From: Sophora flavescens
Lineage: Eukaryota > Streptophyta > Magnoliopsida > Fabales > Fabaceae
Direction: 5' to 3'
NCBI GenBank assembly: GCA_030762895.1
Contig: CM061069.1
Coordinates: forward strand, 5,205,178-5,269,177
Length of the DNA stretch: 64,000 bases
The translations under genes were made by a program, and so were the position numbers. Shown here one piece after another: positions 10,459-22,030 of the stretch. The first letter of the stretch is position 1, and each line of letters begins with the position of its first letter. The notes under the pieces were generated by a model. It searched no databases. It saw only the letters and a program-made list of their open reading frames with translations, and had not been told where the DNA came from.

Positions 10459-11100
10459 GGTACGTAAATTCCGAGGATGAAATTTTATTTTAAGAGGGGT
10501 AGTAATGTAACAACCCGATTTTAATGATGCTGTTCAACCTATTAAAATATAATTAAATTATATTTAAAATTTGAGAGTTGGAAAGTGTTTTTGATTTAAA
10601 TAAAATCATATTCCTAGTCTACTTTATGGTAGAGGGTTACGGTAAAATTTTCGGTTGAAAATTCAGACTAAAGCCGGTCTGCGTTTTCACTGCAGATACA
10701 AGTTTACTATGCAAAAAACCTAATTTTGACCCGTGAACGAGATAGTTAGTGTTTTTATTATGTTTCCTTCAACTTTGGTTATTTTGAAAATTTTCGTTCA
10801 AAAATAAAATATAATATTTTATTCGGGCGAAAACGTCGGAAGAATTACGATCGGAAATGCAACCGGGTACAAAATGGAGCAGAATAGGAGACATAAAAGG
10901 CTTAAGGTGAGATGACTCACTATAGGTATGGCCTAAGCTACCTCCTAAAAAGTGGTCATGATGGACTTTTTGAAATATATCATATTATATTCTAAAAACC
11001 TATTTTTCTCTTTCCTCTTCAACCAAACAAAGCACAAGGTCAAAACATGCTCTCCAAGCTCATTCCTCTCTCCTCAATTTCGTGCCACTCTGTCCCCTCT

Positions 11101-11110
11101 CTATATATAC
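11101..11110 (+). promoter_or_regulatory. TATA box in chromovirus LTR
   Basis: CTATATATAC followed by CCC lies at the same place as CTATATATAC at 46906 and CCTATATATACC near 54939 in the sister LTRs, about 600-900 bases after the LTR start. This positional conservation supports it as the pol II core promoter marking the U3/R region. Confidence 0.6.
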
Positions 11111-11634
11111 CCCTTTCATTTTCACTTCATCATCTTCCTCCTTCAACCTCCATTAAACCTTCATCTTCTTCTTTCTTCTAAAAGTTCAAGCTCTTAAAGC
11201 TTTAGTTTTTATTCATCTTTTCTACTTAAGTTCTTCATCTTCTTATTTCCTTATACTAAGGGTAATGCTCTCATATGAATCTTTTTTCAAGTTTCATCTT
11301 TTATTTCTTAATTTACTTTATGTGTTCTTTATATGCTTTAAACTTCTAAAATCTCTCTAAAATGGTAGAAAACTCCTTTTGAGTTGAAACCATTTTCTAT
11401 ATATAGTCTTGTATTAACTTATATTTTCACATACTAAGAGATTATGTAAAACAAAAATCTCTACCTATCTCTTCCAATGAAGGCCGAATGCTTGCATTTG
11501 TGACCTAGGGAGTTTTTGTTTCAACTTTTGGAATATGAACATGTGATTGAGTTTCTAACTACCCATTGATCTTAAACCTATAAATCTTGGAAGTTTTGAT
11601 AGATTGTTCCTATGATGGCTGAAAATATGAATAA

Positions 11635-12330
11635 GTAAGCCTAGGATACTATGTTTCAACTTTCCAAGTATGATCATAGATTTAGAACTCTTAATACCTT
11701 GTGATTCTAAACCTAAGAGTTATTGTTAAACAAAGAATATTTTTCCTCATCATCCTATGATGTCCGAAACTTAGTGTTTAGGTACTAGGATGTTTGAGTT
11801 TTTATTTTTCCAAAATGATCATGGACTTAAGCTCCATAAGATATTTGGATGCTAAGTCTAAGAGATTGGAAAGTTTAAGGATTTCTAACTCGTTTATTCT
11901 ATGTTTTTAAAGCTAGGATGTATTACTTTCATTTTTCCAAGATGATCATGGACTTGAGCTCCATAAGATATTTGGATGCTAAGTCTAAAAGATTGGAATG
12001 TTTAAGTTTCCATTGTTTTCCAAAATGATCATGGACTTGAGCTCCATAAGATGATCATGGACTTGAGCTCTGTAAGATATTTGGATGCTAAGTCTAAGAG
12101 GTTGGAATGTTTAAATTTCCAATGTTTTCCAAAATGATCATGGACTTGAGCTCCATAAGATATTTGGATGCTAAGTCTAAGAGATTGGAAAGTTTAAATA
12201 TTTTTAACTTATAATTCCTATGAAGGCCGAACCTAGAAGGTTATGGACCTAGGATACTTTGTTCTTATTTTTCCAAAATGATCATGGTTTTGAGCTCCTT
12301 AATACATATGGATGCTAAACCTAAGAGATT
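11635..12330 (+). repeat. Tandem repeat of about 120 bases in the LTR
   Basis: The words ATGATCATGGACTTGAGCTC, AAGATATTTGGATGCTAAGT and AAGAGATTGGAAAGTTTAA recur in order at least four times between 11815 and 12200. More diverged copies flank them at about 11670 and 12280. A short internal duplication occurs at 12029-12080. The LTRs of the sister element have only unexpanded sequence here. Confidence 0.8.
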
Positions 12331-13249
12331 GGAAAGTTTAGTGAATGCTAGCCTATTTTACTAGCCTTGACCGAATACCCTAAGTTTATATCTTAATGGG
12401 ATTTTAATTCAACTTTGTTAAGTGATCATTGTTTTTGAACTCCTAACACTTAAGGATCATAAATCTGCGAGTTGTATGATTTTCGGGAATCTCTAACCCT
12501 AAGAACTAGTCTTGGCCGAACCTATACCTTGTGGTTTGGTGTTCTTGTTTGATTTTAACTTGTGATTTTGTGTTCATAACCTTAGACTTCCATCACGGAG
12601 GAAACGAGGACGTTCGTGGTACACCTCTTCGAGCATTTAATCTCCTTACCTTCACAGAAGGTGGAGTTAGTACTTTGTGGTGTGACAACGAGGAGCTTCG
12701 AGTTTGGGAGTCCGGTGATAACCTAGGTGTGGGAAAGAACCAATGTATCGTCGGAATGGATAAGTAGTAGATTATATAATAATTGTGTAGGGCGACCTAA
12801 ACCCTACTAGTAGTCGAGTAATCGACAAGACCAAAATCACATTGGAAACCTTTTCTGAAAAACCAATGCCGATTCCGGGATTGTAGGTTTATCGATATTA
12901 GGTTGATTTTATATTGTTGATGGTTGATTTGATTTTATTACCTTTATTGAATTGATTTTGCGCTATGTGGGTGATATGAGAATATTTTGATTGATATTGT
13001 GTCATGCATGATCTGCCTGGTTTTTATTATTATGCTTAGTGAATTTTAAGCAAAGATATATATGTTGTCTAAGAGATGATTGTTTTGGGCGTGAGGATAA
13101 TGATGATTTAGAAGTTCCTAACCTAGATGATGTATGTTAAAGTGGTGTTATGGCATAGAATATGTGTCAAGTTCTAATGGAAGGTTAAGGCACTAGGATG
13201 TTGCTAAAACGGGTTGGTGAGATTCAAGTATAGGTGTTGTTGTCCACAA

Positions 13250-13482
13250 CCGTGTATTGGTAATATAATACACAAGGACAAAAGTGTATTGGTAATATAA
13301 TACACAAAGACGAAAGTGTATTGGTAATATAATACACCGTGTATTGGTAATATAATACACGTAAAACCACTTCTATGTATTGGTAATATAATACACCGTG
13401 TATTGGTAATATAATACATGTAAAACACTTTTGTGTATTGGTAATATAATACACCCTGTATTGGTAATATAATACACGTAAA
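13250..13482 (+). repeat. Hairpin minisatellite, eight copies
   Basis: The unit TGTATTGGTAATATAATACA occurs eight times with variable spacers. Its ends TGTATT and AATACA are inverted repeats, so each unit can fold into a small hairpin. The sister LTRs carry two copies each (about 48354-48421 and 56389-56456). Confidence 0.9.
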
Positions 13483-13644
13483 ATCAAGAGTTCTCGCGAG
13501 ACCACTTCCACCTTAGGAAATAGGTGTGCATCTATGGTGTCTTTGAGTAGCATGATATTGGGGGTAGAGGATGATATATTAACTTGAGGGTGATCTATTA
13601 GTTATGTGCGTTGTTTGTCTGCAACAATTACTGTATGATTTACT

Positions 13645-13860
13645 ATGACTCCTTTCCTCTTTTTGATGATAGAACTGTTTCTTATCCCCTATGTTTCTGT
13701 ATTCTTGTGGGTTACTTTACTTACATTAGAAGACCCGATGGAGGATTATGTTACTGAGGAGCTGGACGGAGCTCTGTATGAAATGGAGGTTGCCGAGGAG
13801 TTGGATGGAACTCCTTACGAACCAGACGCAGGAGGTCGAGCTGTGATCCATGATGAGTAG
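13645..13860 (+). CDS. Conserved small ORF in the chromovirus LTR (hypothetical)
   Basis: This is a 71-codon open frame with hydrophobic LIPYVSVFLWVTLLTLEDPM, then an acidic tail (DYVTEELDGALYE, ELDGTPYEPDAGG). The equivalent frame is open in both LTRs of the sister element (48813-49010 and 56850-57047, 65 codons each), with most differences in the acidic half. It lies downstream of the LTR TATA box, so it would be in the long 5' leader of the genomic RNA. No family is recognised, and chance conservation within a young repeat family is a real alternative. Confidence 0.35.
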   Translation: MTPFLFLMIELFLIPYVSVFLWVTLLTLEDPMEDYVTEELDGALYEMEVAEELDGTPYEPDAGGRAVIHDE

Positions 13861-14175
13861 AGTATAAAAGTACGGTCAGTGTGTCTAAGAAGGAGTATTT
13901 TATATGTTTCCGCTAAGTGTGGCTTTTATTTTAAGTTTATGCCTGTGAGGGATCATACTGAGAGGATTCCCTCAACAGTATTTTGGTAATGTAATAAATA
14001 AACAGGTGTGTATTTATATATTACAACCTTGGTGTGTTTAATTTGCAGAAGTTATATGATTGTTTAAATAAAGTTTTAATTTTTACGTACTTTTCACGCT
14101 AAGCGCGTGATTAAGGAATTAATTAATAAGGTTTTAAGCTAATAAAACACCGGGGTACAACGGGGTGTCTCATTT

Positions 14176-14187
14176 TGGTATCAGAGC
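14176..14187 (+). other. Primer-binding site (tRNA-Met type)
   Basis: TGGTATCAGAGC, four bases after the LTR end, is complementary to the 3' end of initiator tRNA-Met, the usual primer of plant LTR retrotransposons. Confidence 0.85.
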
Positions 14188-14433
14188 AGTTTGGTTCTAA
14201 AACGGACTGTGGGTTATGTCCGATCAGAATCAAGGACTGCAAGGTTTAGGATGTTGTTACTGGACGTATCTAGTTGAATCCACATCGGATGTTGACTATG
14301 CTTAGAAGTTGGGTAGTGTGTCAGAATTTGATGTGAGAGGTTAATAATAGTCTGGCATATGGTATTTATATACTTGCCTATGTAGTATTATATGTCATAC
14401 TAATAAGAGCAGATGATTTCTTTTAATAGAATC

Positions 14434-14484
14434 ATGGCTCGCGGAAGAGGACGTCTAACTAACAATGGTGACAAAACTCCATAA
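14434..14484 (+). pseudogene. Chromovirus gag start, truncated
   Basis: ATG at 14434 opens MARGRGRLTNNGDKTP and then a stop. It matches MARGRGRPINSGDRTP at 49550 of the sister element. Homology fades at about 14484-14495, where the copia A sequence resumes. Confidence 0.7.
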
Positions 14485-14899
14485 AGGATTTCTATGGTTT
14501 GGAAGTCTTAGAAGGGTTTGCCAGAGAGAGACGAAGACGAAGAGATATAAGGTTTTGAAAGCGTAAACAAGTAACCTTTCTGACTCTTTGCCTTTTATAG
14601 TCATAAAGTCAGGAGAGAGAAAGAAAATATTTTTATTTTTTAAACGGCACGAGTTACATGGGGAACTACATGGCCCACTTAGACATATTGAAAACATGGT
14701 TTCGAGAATTAAAACTGTCGTGCATATGATTAGCTTCAGATTGATAAATGGTATTAAATAATTAATAACCATTGTAACCAAAACTGTTGGGTTCCAATAG
14801 AGTGACTCAGCCGAGTCAGACAGGGATCACAGACAGGTGATATAAAAACAATAGACAGATAGCATAGACATGTTAATCAGACATGTCTTTCAACAATAC
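14485..14899 (-). other. Copia A spacer between pol and the env-like ORF
   Basis: By position and orientation this corresponds to the non-coding spacer at 34680-35080 in element B, expected to hold the acceptor for the env-like transcript. No coding sequence is recognised. The missing env N-terminus should begin near its left edge. Confidence 0.5.
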
Positions 14900-16606
14900 A
14901 ATGCATGTTCAGATTGTCTCTAATGAATATAAACCAATCTTCAGCTAATGGTTTAATGAAAATATCAGCCATTGATTTTCAATTTTAATAAACTTAATAT
15001 CAAAAACCTTTCTGAACATAATCCCTAATAAAGTGATGTTTGATTTCAATATGCTTAGCCTTGGAATGCTGAATTGGAATTTTAGTTAAGAGTATGAAAC
15101 TCGAATTATCACACCACACAGATATATTATGCTCATAAATAGTGTAATCTTCAAGTTGATGTTTTACCCATAAGAGTTGAGAGCAACAACTAGTAGTTGA
15201 AATATATTCTGCTTCAGCAGTAGACAAGGCAATAATTGTCTGCCTCTTGCTTGACAAGGAGACTAAGCTAGATCCAATGAAGTGACATCCTCCACTGGTA
15301 CTTTTCCTTTCTATTCTGTCTCCAGCAAAGTCAGCATCACAAAATCCCACTAATCTGTATTCTTTTGTTCTTAAATACAGTAAACCAAGATTAGTAGTCC
15401 CAAGCAAATATCTAAATATTCTTTTAACATCGTTAATATGGGATTCTCTAGTATCAGATTGGAATCTAGCACACATACATACACTAAACTGCATGTTAGG
15501 TCTACTTGTAGTTAAGTAAAGTAGAGAGCCAATCATATCTCTGTAGACAGTTTGGTCAATATTTTTACCTTCACCATCTTTGCTTAATTTTGCATTGGGT
15601 TGCATGGGATTTTTCACGAGTTTAGCATTTTCCATCTTGTATTTCTTAAGTATCTCCTTGGTATACTTTTGTTGATGGATGTAGATTCCATCACTTGTCT
15701 ATTTGATTTGTAGTCTAAGGAAGAACTTTAACTCTCTCATCATGCTCATCTTAAATTCTGCTTGCATTAGCTTGGAAAATTCCTTGCACAACTTTTCATT
15801 AGTTGCTCCAAAAATGACATCATCAACATATATTTGGACTATAATGAAATTTTCTTTTGATCTTTTCATAAACAGGGTAGTATCTACTTGTCCTCTAGTA
15901 AAACCATTGTGCATCAGAAAAGAACTAAGTCTATCATACCGTGCTCTAGGTACTTGTAAACCATATAAAAACTTTTTAAGTTTAAAAACATGATCTGGTT
16001 TATCAGTATCTTTAAAACTTGGGGGTTGTTTAACATACACTTCTTATTCGGTTATACCATTTAGAAAAGCACTTTTAACATCCATTTGAAAAAGAGCGAT
16101 TTGGTGTTGTGCAGCATATGACATTAATATGCGAATGTCTTCTATCCTAGCTACAGGTGCAAAGGTTTCAGTATAATCAGTACCTTCTTGCTGGATATAG
16201 TCTTGAGCTACTAACCTTGCTTTATTTTTGACGACTTTGCCATCTTCATCTAATTTGTTTCTAAAAATCATCTTGTTCCAATGATAGATTTGTTTTTGGG
16301 CTTGGAGAAAAGTGTCCAGACATCATTTCTGGTGAGCTGGTTGAGTTCTTCTTGCATGGTAACAATCCAACTTTCATCCTCAAGAACTTCCTCAATGTGT
16401 TTTGGTTCCATTTCTAAGATAAATGTCACATTACTTGATTCTCTTAGAGTAGATCTGGTTCTTACTCCTTCTGAGGGATTTCCAATGATAAGATCCTTAG
16501 GATGATGATATTTGAACTTCCAGTCTCTCTTAAAATCATCATGACGATCTTGACTTGTATGCTCCACTTCTCTATCTTGCTCATTAACAGGTTCTGTCTT
16601 GGTCAA
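14900..16606 (-). pseudogene. Copia A reverse transcriptase and RNase H
   Basis: Read on the minus strand in several broken frames. The RT N-terminal region contains KARLVAQDYIQQEGTDYTET and VKSAFLNGITE, the RT core has the YVDD active site (IVQIYVDDVIFGATNEKL), and then comes the Ty1-type RNase H with FCDADFAGDRIERKSTSGG and STAEAEYIS. Frames break at about 16605, 16270, 16042 and 15690, mostly by nonsense codons or single-base shifts. The last part after ..RDYVQKGF (15000) continues shifted to about 14900 (ADIFIKPLAEDWF). The catalytic motifs survive but no continuous protein can be made. Confidence 0.85.
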
Positions 16607-17934
16607 ATCAGGTTGTTGATTTTCTGGCTTTTTATGTTAAGACCTGCAAAATCATCTTCTAGATCTGATAGTTTCCTATCAGTCTTTAAACCATCATTAA
16701 ACTTAACATGAACATATTCTTCAATAACAGAAGTTCTGGAATTATAGATTCTAAAAGCCTTAGACATTTCAGAATAGCCTACAAAGATACCTTTATCCAC
16801 TTTGGAATCAAACTTTCCAAGTTGATCCTTAGTGTTCAGAATGAAACACTCACATCCAAATGCATGAAAGTAAGATATGTTGGGGCTTTTACCTTTCCAC
16901 AATCCATAAGGAGTATTATTTAGAAAATGCCTTATAAGTATTCTATTTTGTACATAACATACAGTGTTTACTGCTTCTGCCCAGAAGTTCTTATGGAGAT
17001 TATTCTCATAGAGCATTGATCTAGCCATCTCTTATAAAGATCGGTTCTTTCTCTCAACTACTCCATTTTGCTGTGGAGTTCTAGGTGCAGAGAAATTGTG
17101 AGAGATCACATTCTCCTCACAGAACAGTGTAAATTGCTCATTTTCAAATTCTCCTCCATGATCACTTCTAAGAGTAGAGATACAGAAACCCTGCTCATTT
17201 TGTTCCTTTTTATAGAATACTGATAAAGCCTTAAAAGACTTATCCTTGTGGGTTAAGAAGAGTACCCATGTAAATCTAGAATAGTCAACAACAATGACAA
17301 ATCCATATTTTCTTCCAGTTAAGCTAGAAACACTAACGGGCCCAAACAGATCCATGTGTAACAACTGAAGAGGTCTAGTGGTTGATATTTGGCTTTTAGA
17401 TTTGAAACTTGATTTTACTTGTTTACCTCTCTGACATGCATCACACAAGACATCTTTCTTAAAACTAATATCAGGCAATCCTCTCTCAAGGTTATCAATT
17501 TTCAATTTCGAAATTAAATTCATACTAGCATGTCCTAGTTTCTTATGACTTAACCATCTTTCATCCTCTTTAGACATCAGACAGGTTGCACTCTGATATG
17601 AGAGATCAGTCAGTTCAATCTTATACAGATTTTGTTGCCTTTTAGCTGAAAAAAGGGTTTTGCCACTTTTGTCTTTAACTATGCATAAATCCTTGGTAAG
17701 CAAATTGTGTCTTAATCCTTCAACCATAAGAACATTAGATATAGAGGGAAGAGGGGGTTTACCACCCATAGTATCAATTCCTATAACCTTCCCTTTATGA
17801 TTGTCCCTAATCGCAACATGTCCTATTTTCTTATGTTGGAGGTCTAGGAACATAGACCTTTCTCCTGTCATATGTCGCGAGCAGCCACTGTCCAGGTACC
17901 AGCAGTGATGTTTTCTTTGTCCTATTAAGGACAT
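16603..17934 (-). pseudogene. Copia A protease and integrase
   Basis: The protease motif WYLDSGCSRHMTG (Asp active site) is at the upstream end near 17900. The integrase zinc domain shows HKKLGH and CDACQRGKQ (HHCC), and the catalytic core shows HMDLFGPV, RSDHGGEFEN and PQQNGVVERKN, i.e. the DDE residues are all kept. A stop at about 17030 (after KNRSL) splits the core from the C-terminal part (ARSMLYENNLHKNFWAEAVN onwards). The integrase would insert element cDNA into chromatin. This copy is inactive because of the stops. Confidence 0.85.
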
Positions 17935-17946
17935 CTGTAACAGGAA

Positions 17947-19623
17947 TTATTTGGTCTTTAGGTACCCATAGTTTTCTGGGTCCTTATCTGATAGTTCTAG
18001 GAGTCTGTGAAGACTTCCTTCTCTTCTTGTGAATACACGTAGACTTAACATGTCCAGTTTTTCCATAGAAGTTACAAACAGGTAGAGATTTAATAAATGT
18101 TGACTTAACAGACACTTTAGAGATTTTAGTTGATACTTTATGATGTGTCTGATAGACATATCGAATACCTTCTTTGTTAAGGGAGTGTCTCTGACAGTCA
18201 AGCAGCTTGGTCAGATTGTCTCTACCATTAACAAATTTGGCAAGATCAGAAGTTAGCTCTTTCACTTTCTGTTGAAGTTTTTCAACTTCTTCAGATTGTG
18301 ACGTTTTACTAGAGATCTTAGCTTCATCAGAATTTTCAGTCTTCAACTCACTGTTCTCTTTGGCCAGCTTCTCACAATCTTGAGATTTCTGCTTATGCTC
18401 ACTAAGGAGCTTTACATACTCTCTCGAAGGCCTTAGATAAGCAGTTGAATTCCTTTAACAACTCCTCATTGGCATCAAGTAATTCCTCATACTCAGGGTG
18501 TACCTCATCATTTGAATATGAGTCATTGTTGGCCATCAGACAGAGATTACCTTCTTCCCCTGTTTCTTCATCATCAGAAGATGTTGACTCCAGATCCACC
18601 GAAGTAGCCATCATTCCTTTCTTCTTCTTTTTGAAGAACTTTTTATAAGGGGCCTTCTTGAGTTTAGGACACTCACCCTTGATCTGACTAGACTTCTTGC
18701 ACTCATAGCAGACAATTGAACTCTTTTCTTTTGAAGTTGATTCTTTGAAGTTCTTATCCTTGTTGAACCTTCTGAAGGGCTTATCCTTTCTAAACTTCTT
18801 TCTTTGTAAGAGAAGCTTTATCTTCCTGGTTAGGAGAGATAATTCTTCATCACTTTCAGAATCCTCGGGTTCAGACAGGTTAGCATCACTGGATGACTCG
18901 TCTGCCTTCAAAGCTTTTTGAACCCTTTGGTACCTTTTGATCAACTTTCATAGCAATTGACTTGCCCTTCTTTGTTGCAACTTCATGAACAGTGAGTGTA
19001 CCAAGATGTTCATCCATGGTCAAGGTAGTGAGATCCTTGGCTTGAGAAATAGCAGTGACCAAGGGTCTCCACTATTTAGGAAGACTTCTTAGCAACTTTC
19101 CAACCTTCTCATCATTAGTGTAAGTTTTACTAAGAGATTTCAGACCATTGATGATAGTTTGGAATCTTCCAATCATCTAAGCAACAGATTCTCCTTCCTC
19201 AATGAGAAATAGTTCATTCTTTCTGACAAGTATGTCAATCTTAGATTCCTTAACTTTGGCCGTTCATTCATGTGTGACAGCTAAGGTATCCCACATTTCT
19301 TTTGTAGAATCACAGGCACAAACTTTTTCAAATTCTTCAAGACTGAGAGCACAGATGATGTTGTATCTGTCTTTGTGATTCAGTTCCCATTTTGTCTTTT
19401 CTGTAGGGGTCCACTAAGCTTTTGGCTTGTCAGTGTTGTCTTAATTTTTAGGAACGAATGAACCATCAGGGATGATATCCCAGAGATTAGAGTTTGTTGA
19501 CAGGATGAACCATTTGAAGATATATTTCCAATAGTTGCAGTTGTCTCCATTGAAGAATGGAGGTATGGTTAAAGAAGCTCCATCAGTCTGGTGGCTCCCA
19601 CTTGAACTAGCTCCAGCAGTCAT
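17947..19623 (-). pseudogene. Copia A gag
   Basis: The start is at 19623 with MTAGASSSGSHQTDG, then IPPFFNGDNCNYWK, a typical copia Gag N-terminus. The middle (about 19440-18945) is broken by stops. A zinc knuckle appears as CYECKKSSQIKGEC near 18700, where the usual His is Gln. A second, CNFYGKTGHVKSTC near 18070, has lost its second Cys. An acidic and lysine-rich linker (KKFFKKKKKGMM, STSSDDEETGEEG) lies between them. Gag would form the virus-like particle; with both knuckles damaged and several stops it cannot. Confidence 0.8.
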
Positions 19624-19680
19624 GTTTATTCTTCAGGACCTTTACCTCTACAATGTTAGATGCTCAACCCAGAGGTTGAA

Positions 19681-19693
19681 CTCTAGTACCAAC
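19681..19693 (-). other. Primer-binding site of copia A (diverged)
   Basis: On the minus strand the LTR end (..TTTCA) is followed by GTTGGTACTAGAG, close to the standard TGGTATCAGAGC. The altered core could be mutation. Confidence 0.6.
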
Positions 19694-20890
19694 TGAAATA
19701 GACAACTATAAACATGAGAAGGGGGTTGAATTGTGTTTATCGAAAATTAAAACAAAGTTAAAAACTTTTTGCACACAGAAGCTAGGTTCAGACAAGTGTG
19801 AAAAACACTGCACAGACAGGGACCTGTCTGGTGTGATTTTAATAGAAAAATACACAAACACACAACTTGAAAACAAGTTTGATATTCACACTTTAACCCT
19901 TTTAGTTAGATAACAGATAATATAATCAAAGCAACTAAAGAGTTTAAGGGAAGAGAGATAAACACAACTATTTATCCGGGTTCACACATTAACAACTAGG
20001 GCTACGTCCAGTCCTTGGCAGCACCAAGATTTCTTCACTATAACTGATCAGGTTACAGACTTCAAGTATTCTTTGCACACCTATCTTCTCCAGGCTCCAA
20101 GACAAGTATTCTTTGCTCATAGAGCCTCTTCAGGCTCACTCAGGTTTGTTTGAGAGAATATGGTAATAAATACAATTTACAAGTATTTCACTAACACTCA
20201 GAAGAGTGAAATAAATATAAGCTTAGGAAGACTGTGTAATAACTTCAAATGATTGAAGAATACAGATTGAAAGAATGAAGAATTGAATGCGAAGAGTAAT
20301 GGCTCTTTAATGCTGTGAGTTCTCTATATTCATCTTCAATGACTTCTGTATTTATAGCCTTCTAGCATTTAAGATCCATTAGAGACATTCCTTCAAATAT
20401 TGACTTCAAGCAGAGCTCCATTAAATGCAATAGAGTCGTTTTAGGCAGCCATTAATGCAATAAGAACGTTGGTTCTACTCTAACAAGGAATATCAGGGCT
20501 TTATGCATCGTGTAGTAGCCAAATCAGAGTTTTGTAGAATGCTTTTGTACTTTGCAGAGCACATTACCCTTTTCATGTAATAACCAGGAGTACTAGGGAA
20601 TAAAGCATGTTGGAAACAATCTTTAACTGGACTTCGTTTCTTATCTCCTAGGTTGCTTGTGAGAATGACCTTCTGACTTTCTTGATAAGTGTGAGAGAGA
20701 AAGCTTTCAGAGTCTTCTGCATGAGGGGACAACTCTCAAAAGTTCTTTGTACTTGTGTTCCTCATCGAAGAACCACAGACGAGTGTGAGAACTTAGTAGA
20801 GACAAGTTGAATCTTCAATGCAGGCAATCAACATCCTAGTCACACAGGCAGGTTGACTTTTACTCAACAGACAGGTGGTCTTCTAAGTGG
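19694..20890 (-). repeat. 5' LTR of copia A (U3 start missing)
   Basis: It begins (plus reading) TGAAATAGACAACT at 19694 next to the primer-binding site and runs to 20890, where sequence shared with the left LTR stops and family G sequence starts. The end resembles the 3' LTR end of copia B (..ATTTCA at 39204). Confidence 0.85.
20348..20359 (-). promoter_or_regulatory. TATA box in copia A 5' LTR
   Basis: On the minus strand this reads GGCTATAAATAC, a strong plant TATA box inside the LTR in element orientation. Confidence 0.6.
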
Positions 20891-22030
20891 TAACCCATTG
20901 GGTACTGGCTTAACCAACTTATTGTCTCAATTATCTTAATTAGTCTTTAATTAAGTTATCTAACTTGTATTTATTCGATTGGTGTCTTATTTCATCATTG
21001 GGGACAATTGGGGTGAAATACCCCTTTAATTCCTTAAATCTCACATTCTGTTCTGTAGGGGAGCACAAGCGTGCTCACCCTTAGCACGGGCGTGCTTCCA
21101 CTTAAGTGAAGCACGATCGTGTTTACTGTTATGCATGACCGTGCTTAAGCAATGCAACCGATTTGAATTTGAGCTGGGAGAACGGGCGTGCTCCCTGTTA
21201 AGCACGACCGTGATCCAGGAGCTTGGCCATACTATCTGGGCAGATTCATCATGTTCTTTTAGCCAAAAACTCCCTAAACACTCTCAAATCAATCATAGAG
21301 TCCTTGAATAAATCATTTGGTATGAAACTCACCTCTCACTAATAAATCATGTTTTATTGAACAATCTTGGGGAAATTAATCCTTTAGTCATCATGTTAAT
21401 AAGAGACCTATTCTAACCAATTAGAGTTTTATTAACGGTTTCATCATAAACCACCATACATTTAACCATGGCATAACAACATAATCAACCAACAATATTC
21501 ATGGCATAGGTAAAATACCAATTCAACCAATTAATCATGGTATAACGCATATCATCAAACATACAAATTGGCATACATCTTCATGAACCAATAAATAGTT
21601 ATATCAAGTAGGAATTCATGATTGGCATACTCATAACCAAATAAACATATAATCGAACATGTGATAGGAATCCAATAACAGTTTACAAACAATATGGTCA
21701 TGGGAACCCTTCATCTTACACTACCCCCTTGCCTAACGTTCATACGATCCTTCTCCCCATACCTGGTATGAAGATCTCGACAACAACTAAGCGGTAGACC
21801 AAATGTGTTCCCTCGAGCTGCTCGATTAGCTTTCCAAGCCTCGGTCAAACAAAAGTTAACAAATCAATTCCCAATTCGAAGGAAAGGAAAAGGAAACATA
21901 AGAGGGAAGAACCATTACCTATAAGGATTGGCACAGATGAACTCGGCCTTCCCAAATGTCTCCAAAACTCCAAGAATGCAATGGGTTTAGAGAAAATAGG
22001 GAAGAGGAAGGTTGCAGCTGCGATAGGGTA
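20891..22030 (+). repeat. Family G LTR fragment (both ends truncated)
   Basis: It matches the interior of the solo LTR in copia B: TAACCCATTGGGTAC corresponds to 31638, and the right side corresponds to about 32800. It carries the palindrome cluster GAGCACAAGCGTGCTC, AGCACGGGCGTGCT, GCACGATCGTG (21060-21230). There are no LTR ends. It is bounded by copia A at 20890 and by TNP2 sequence at about 22030, so both edges are recombination or deletion joins. Confidence 0.75.

Larger units (their letters stand above)
10506..14172 (+). repeat. Full LTR of the chromovirus derivative (about 3.67 kb)
   Basis: It starts TGTAACAACC and ends GGGGTGTCTCA at 14172, directly before TTTTGGTATCAGAGC. It is longer than the LTRs at 45998-49321 and 54034-57361 (about 3.32 kb), mainly because of an expanded tandem repeat (11635-12330) and an expanded hairpin minisatellite (13250-13482). 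Confidence 0.85.
9935..14484 (+). mobile_element. Rearranged Ty3/gypsy chromovirus derivative (LTR-int-LTR-PBS-gag start)
   Basis: The order is a 200-base LTR start (9935-10134), a 324-base internal remnant (10135-10458), a full LTR (10506-14172), then a primer-binding site and the start of gag (to about 14484). A normal element would end at the second LTR, so this is a recombination product (tandem LTR-int-LTR-int, or an insertion cut down by deletion). The sequences belong to the same subfamily as the chromovirus at 45998-57361. It sits in the env-like region of copia A, and no target-site duplication is visible. Confidence 0.8.
7113..20890 (-). mobile_element. SIRE/Maximus-type Ty1/copia retrotransposon A, disrupted
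   Basis: On the minus strand the order is LTR (19694-20890), primer-binding site, gag, protease, integrase, RT, RNase H, a non-coding leader, an env-like ORF, polypurine tract and LTR (7113-7582). This Gag-PR-INT-RT-RH order defines Ty1/copia, and the extra env-like ORF after pol defines the SIRE/Maximus type. Both LTRs are incomplete: the left one lost its U5 side at the CACTA junction (7112) and the right one lost about 160 bases of U3 at 20890. A rearranged chromovirus (9935-14484) lies inside it. All coding parts carry stops or frameshifts, so the element is dead. Confidence 0.85.

Noticed and set aside
13250..13482. Possible CRISPR array
   Set aside because: Spacers are short, irregular and similar to each other, repeats are part of a plant LTR, and no cas genes exist in a nuclear plant context.
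13224..13553. Minus-strand open frames full of CIILPIHG-like repeats
   Set aside because: They are translations of the TGTATTGGTAATATAATACA minisatellite and have no independent coding support.
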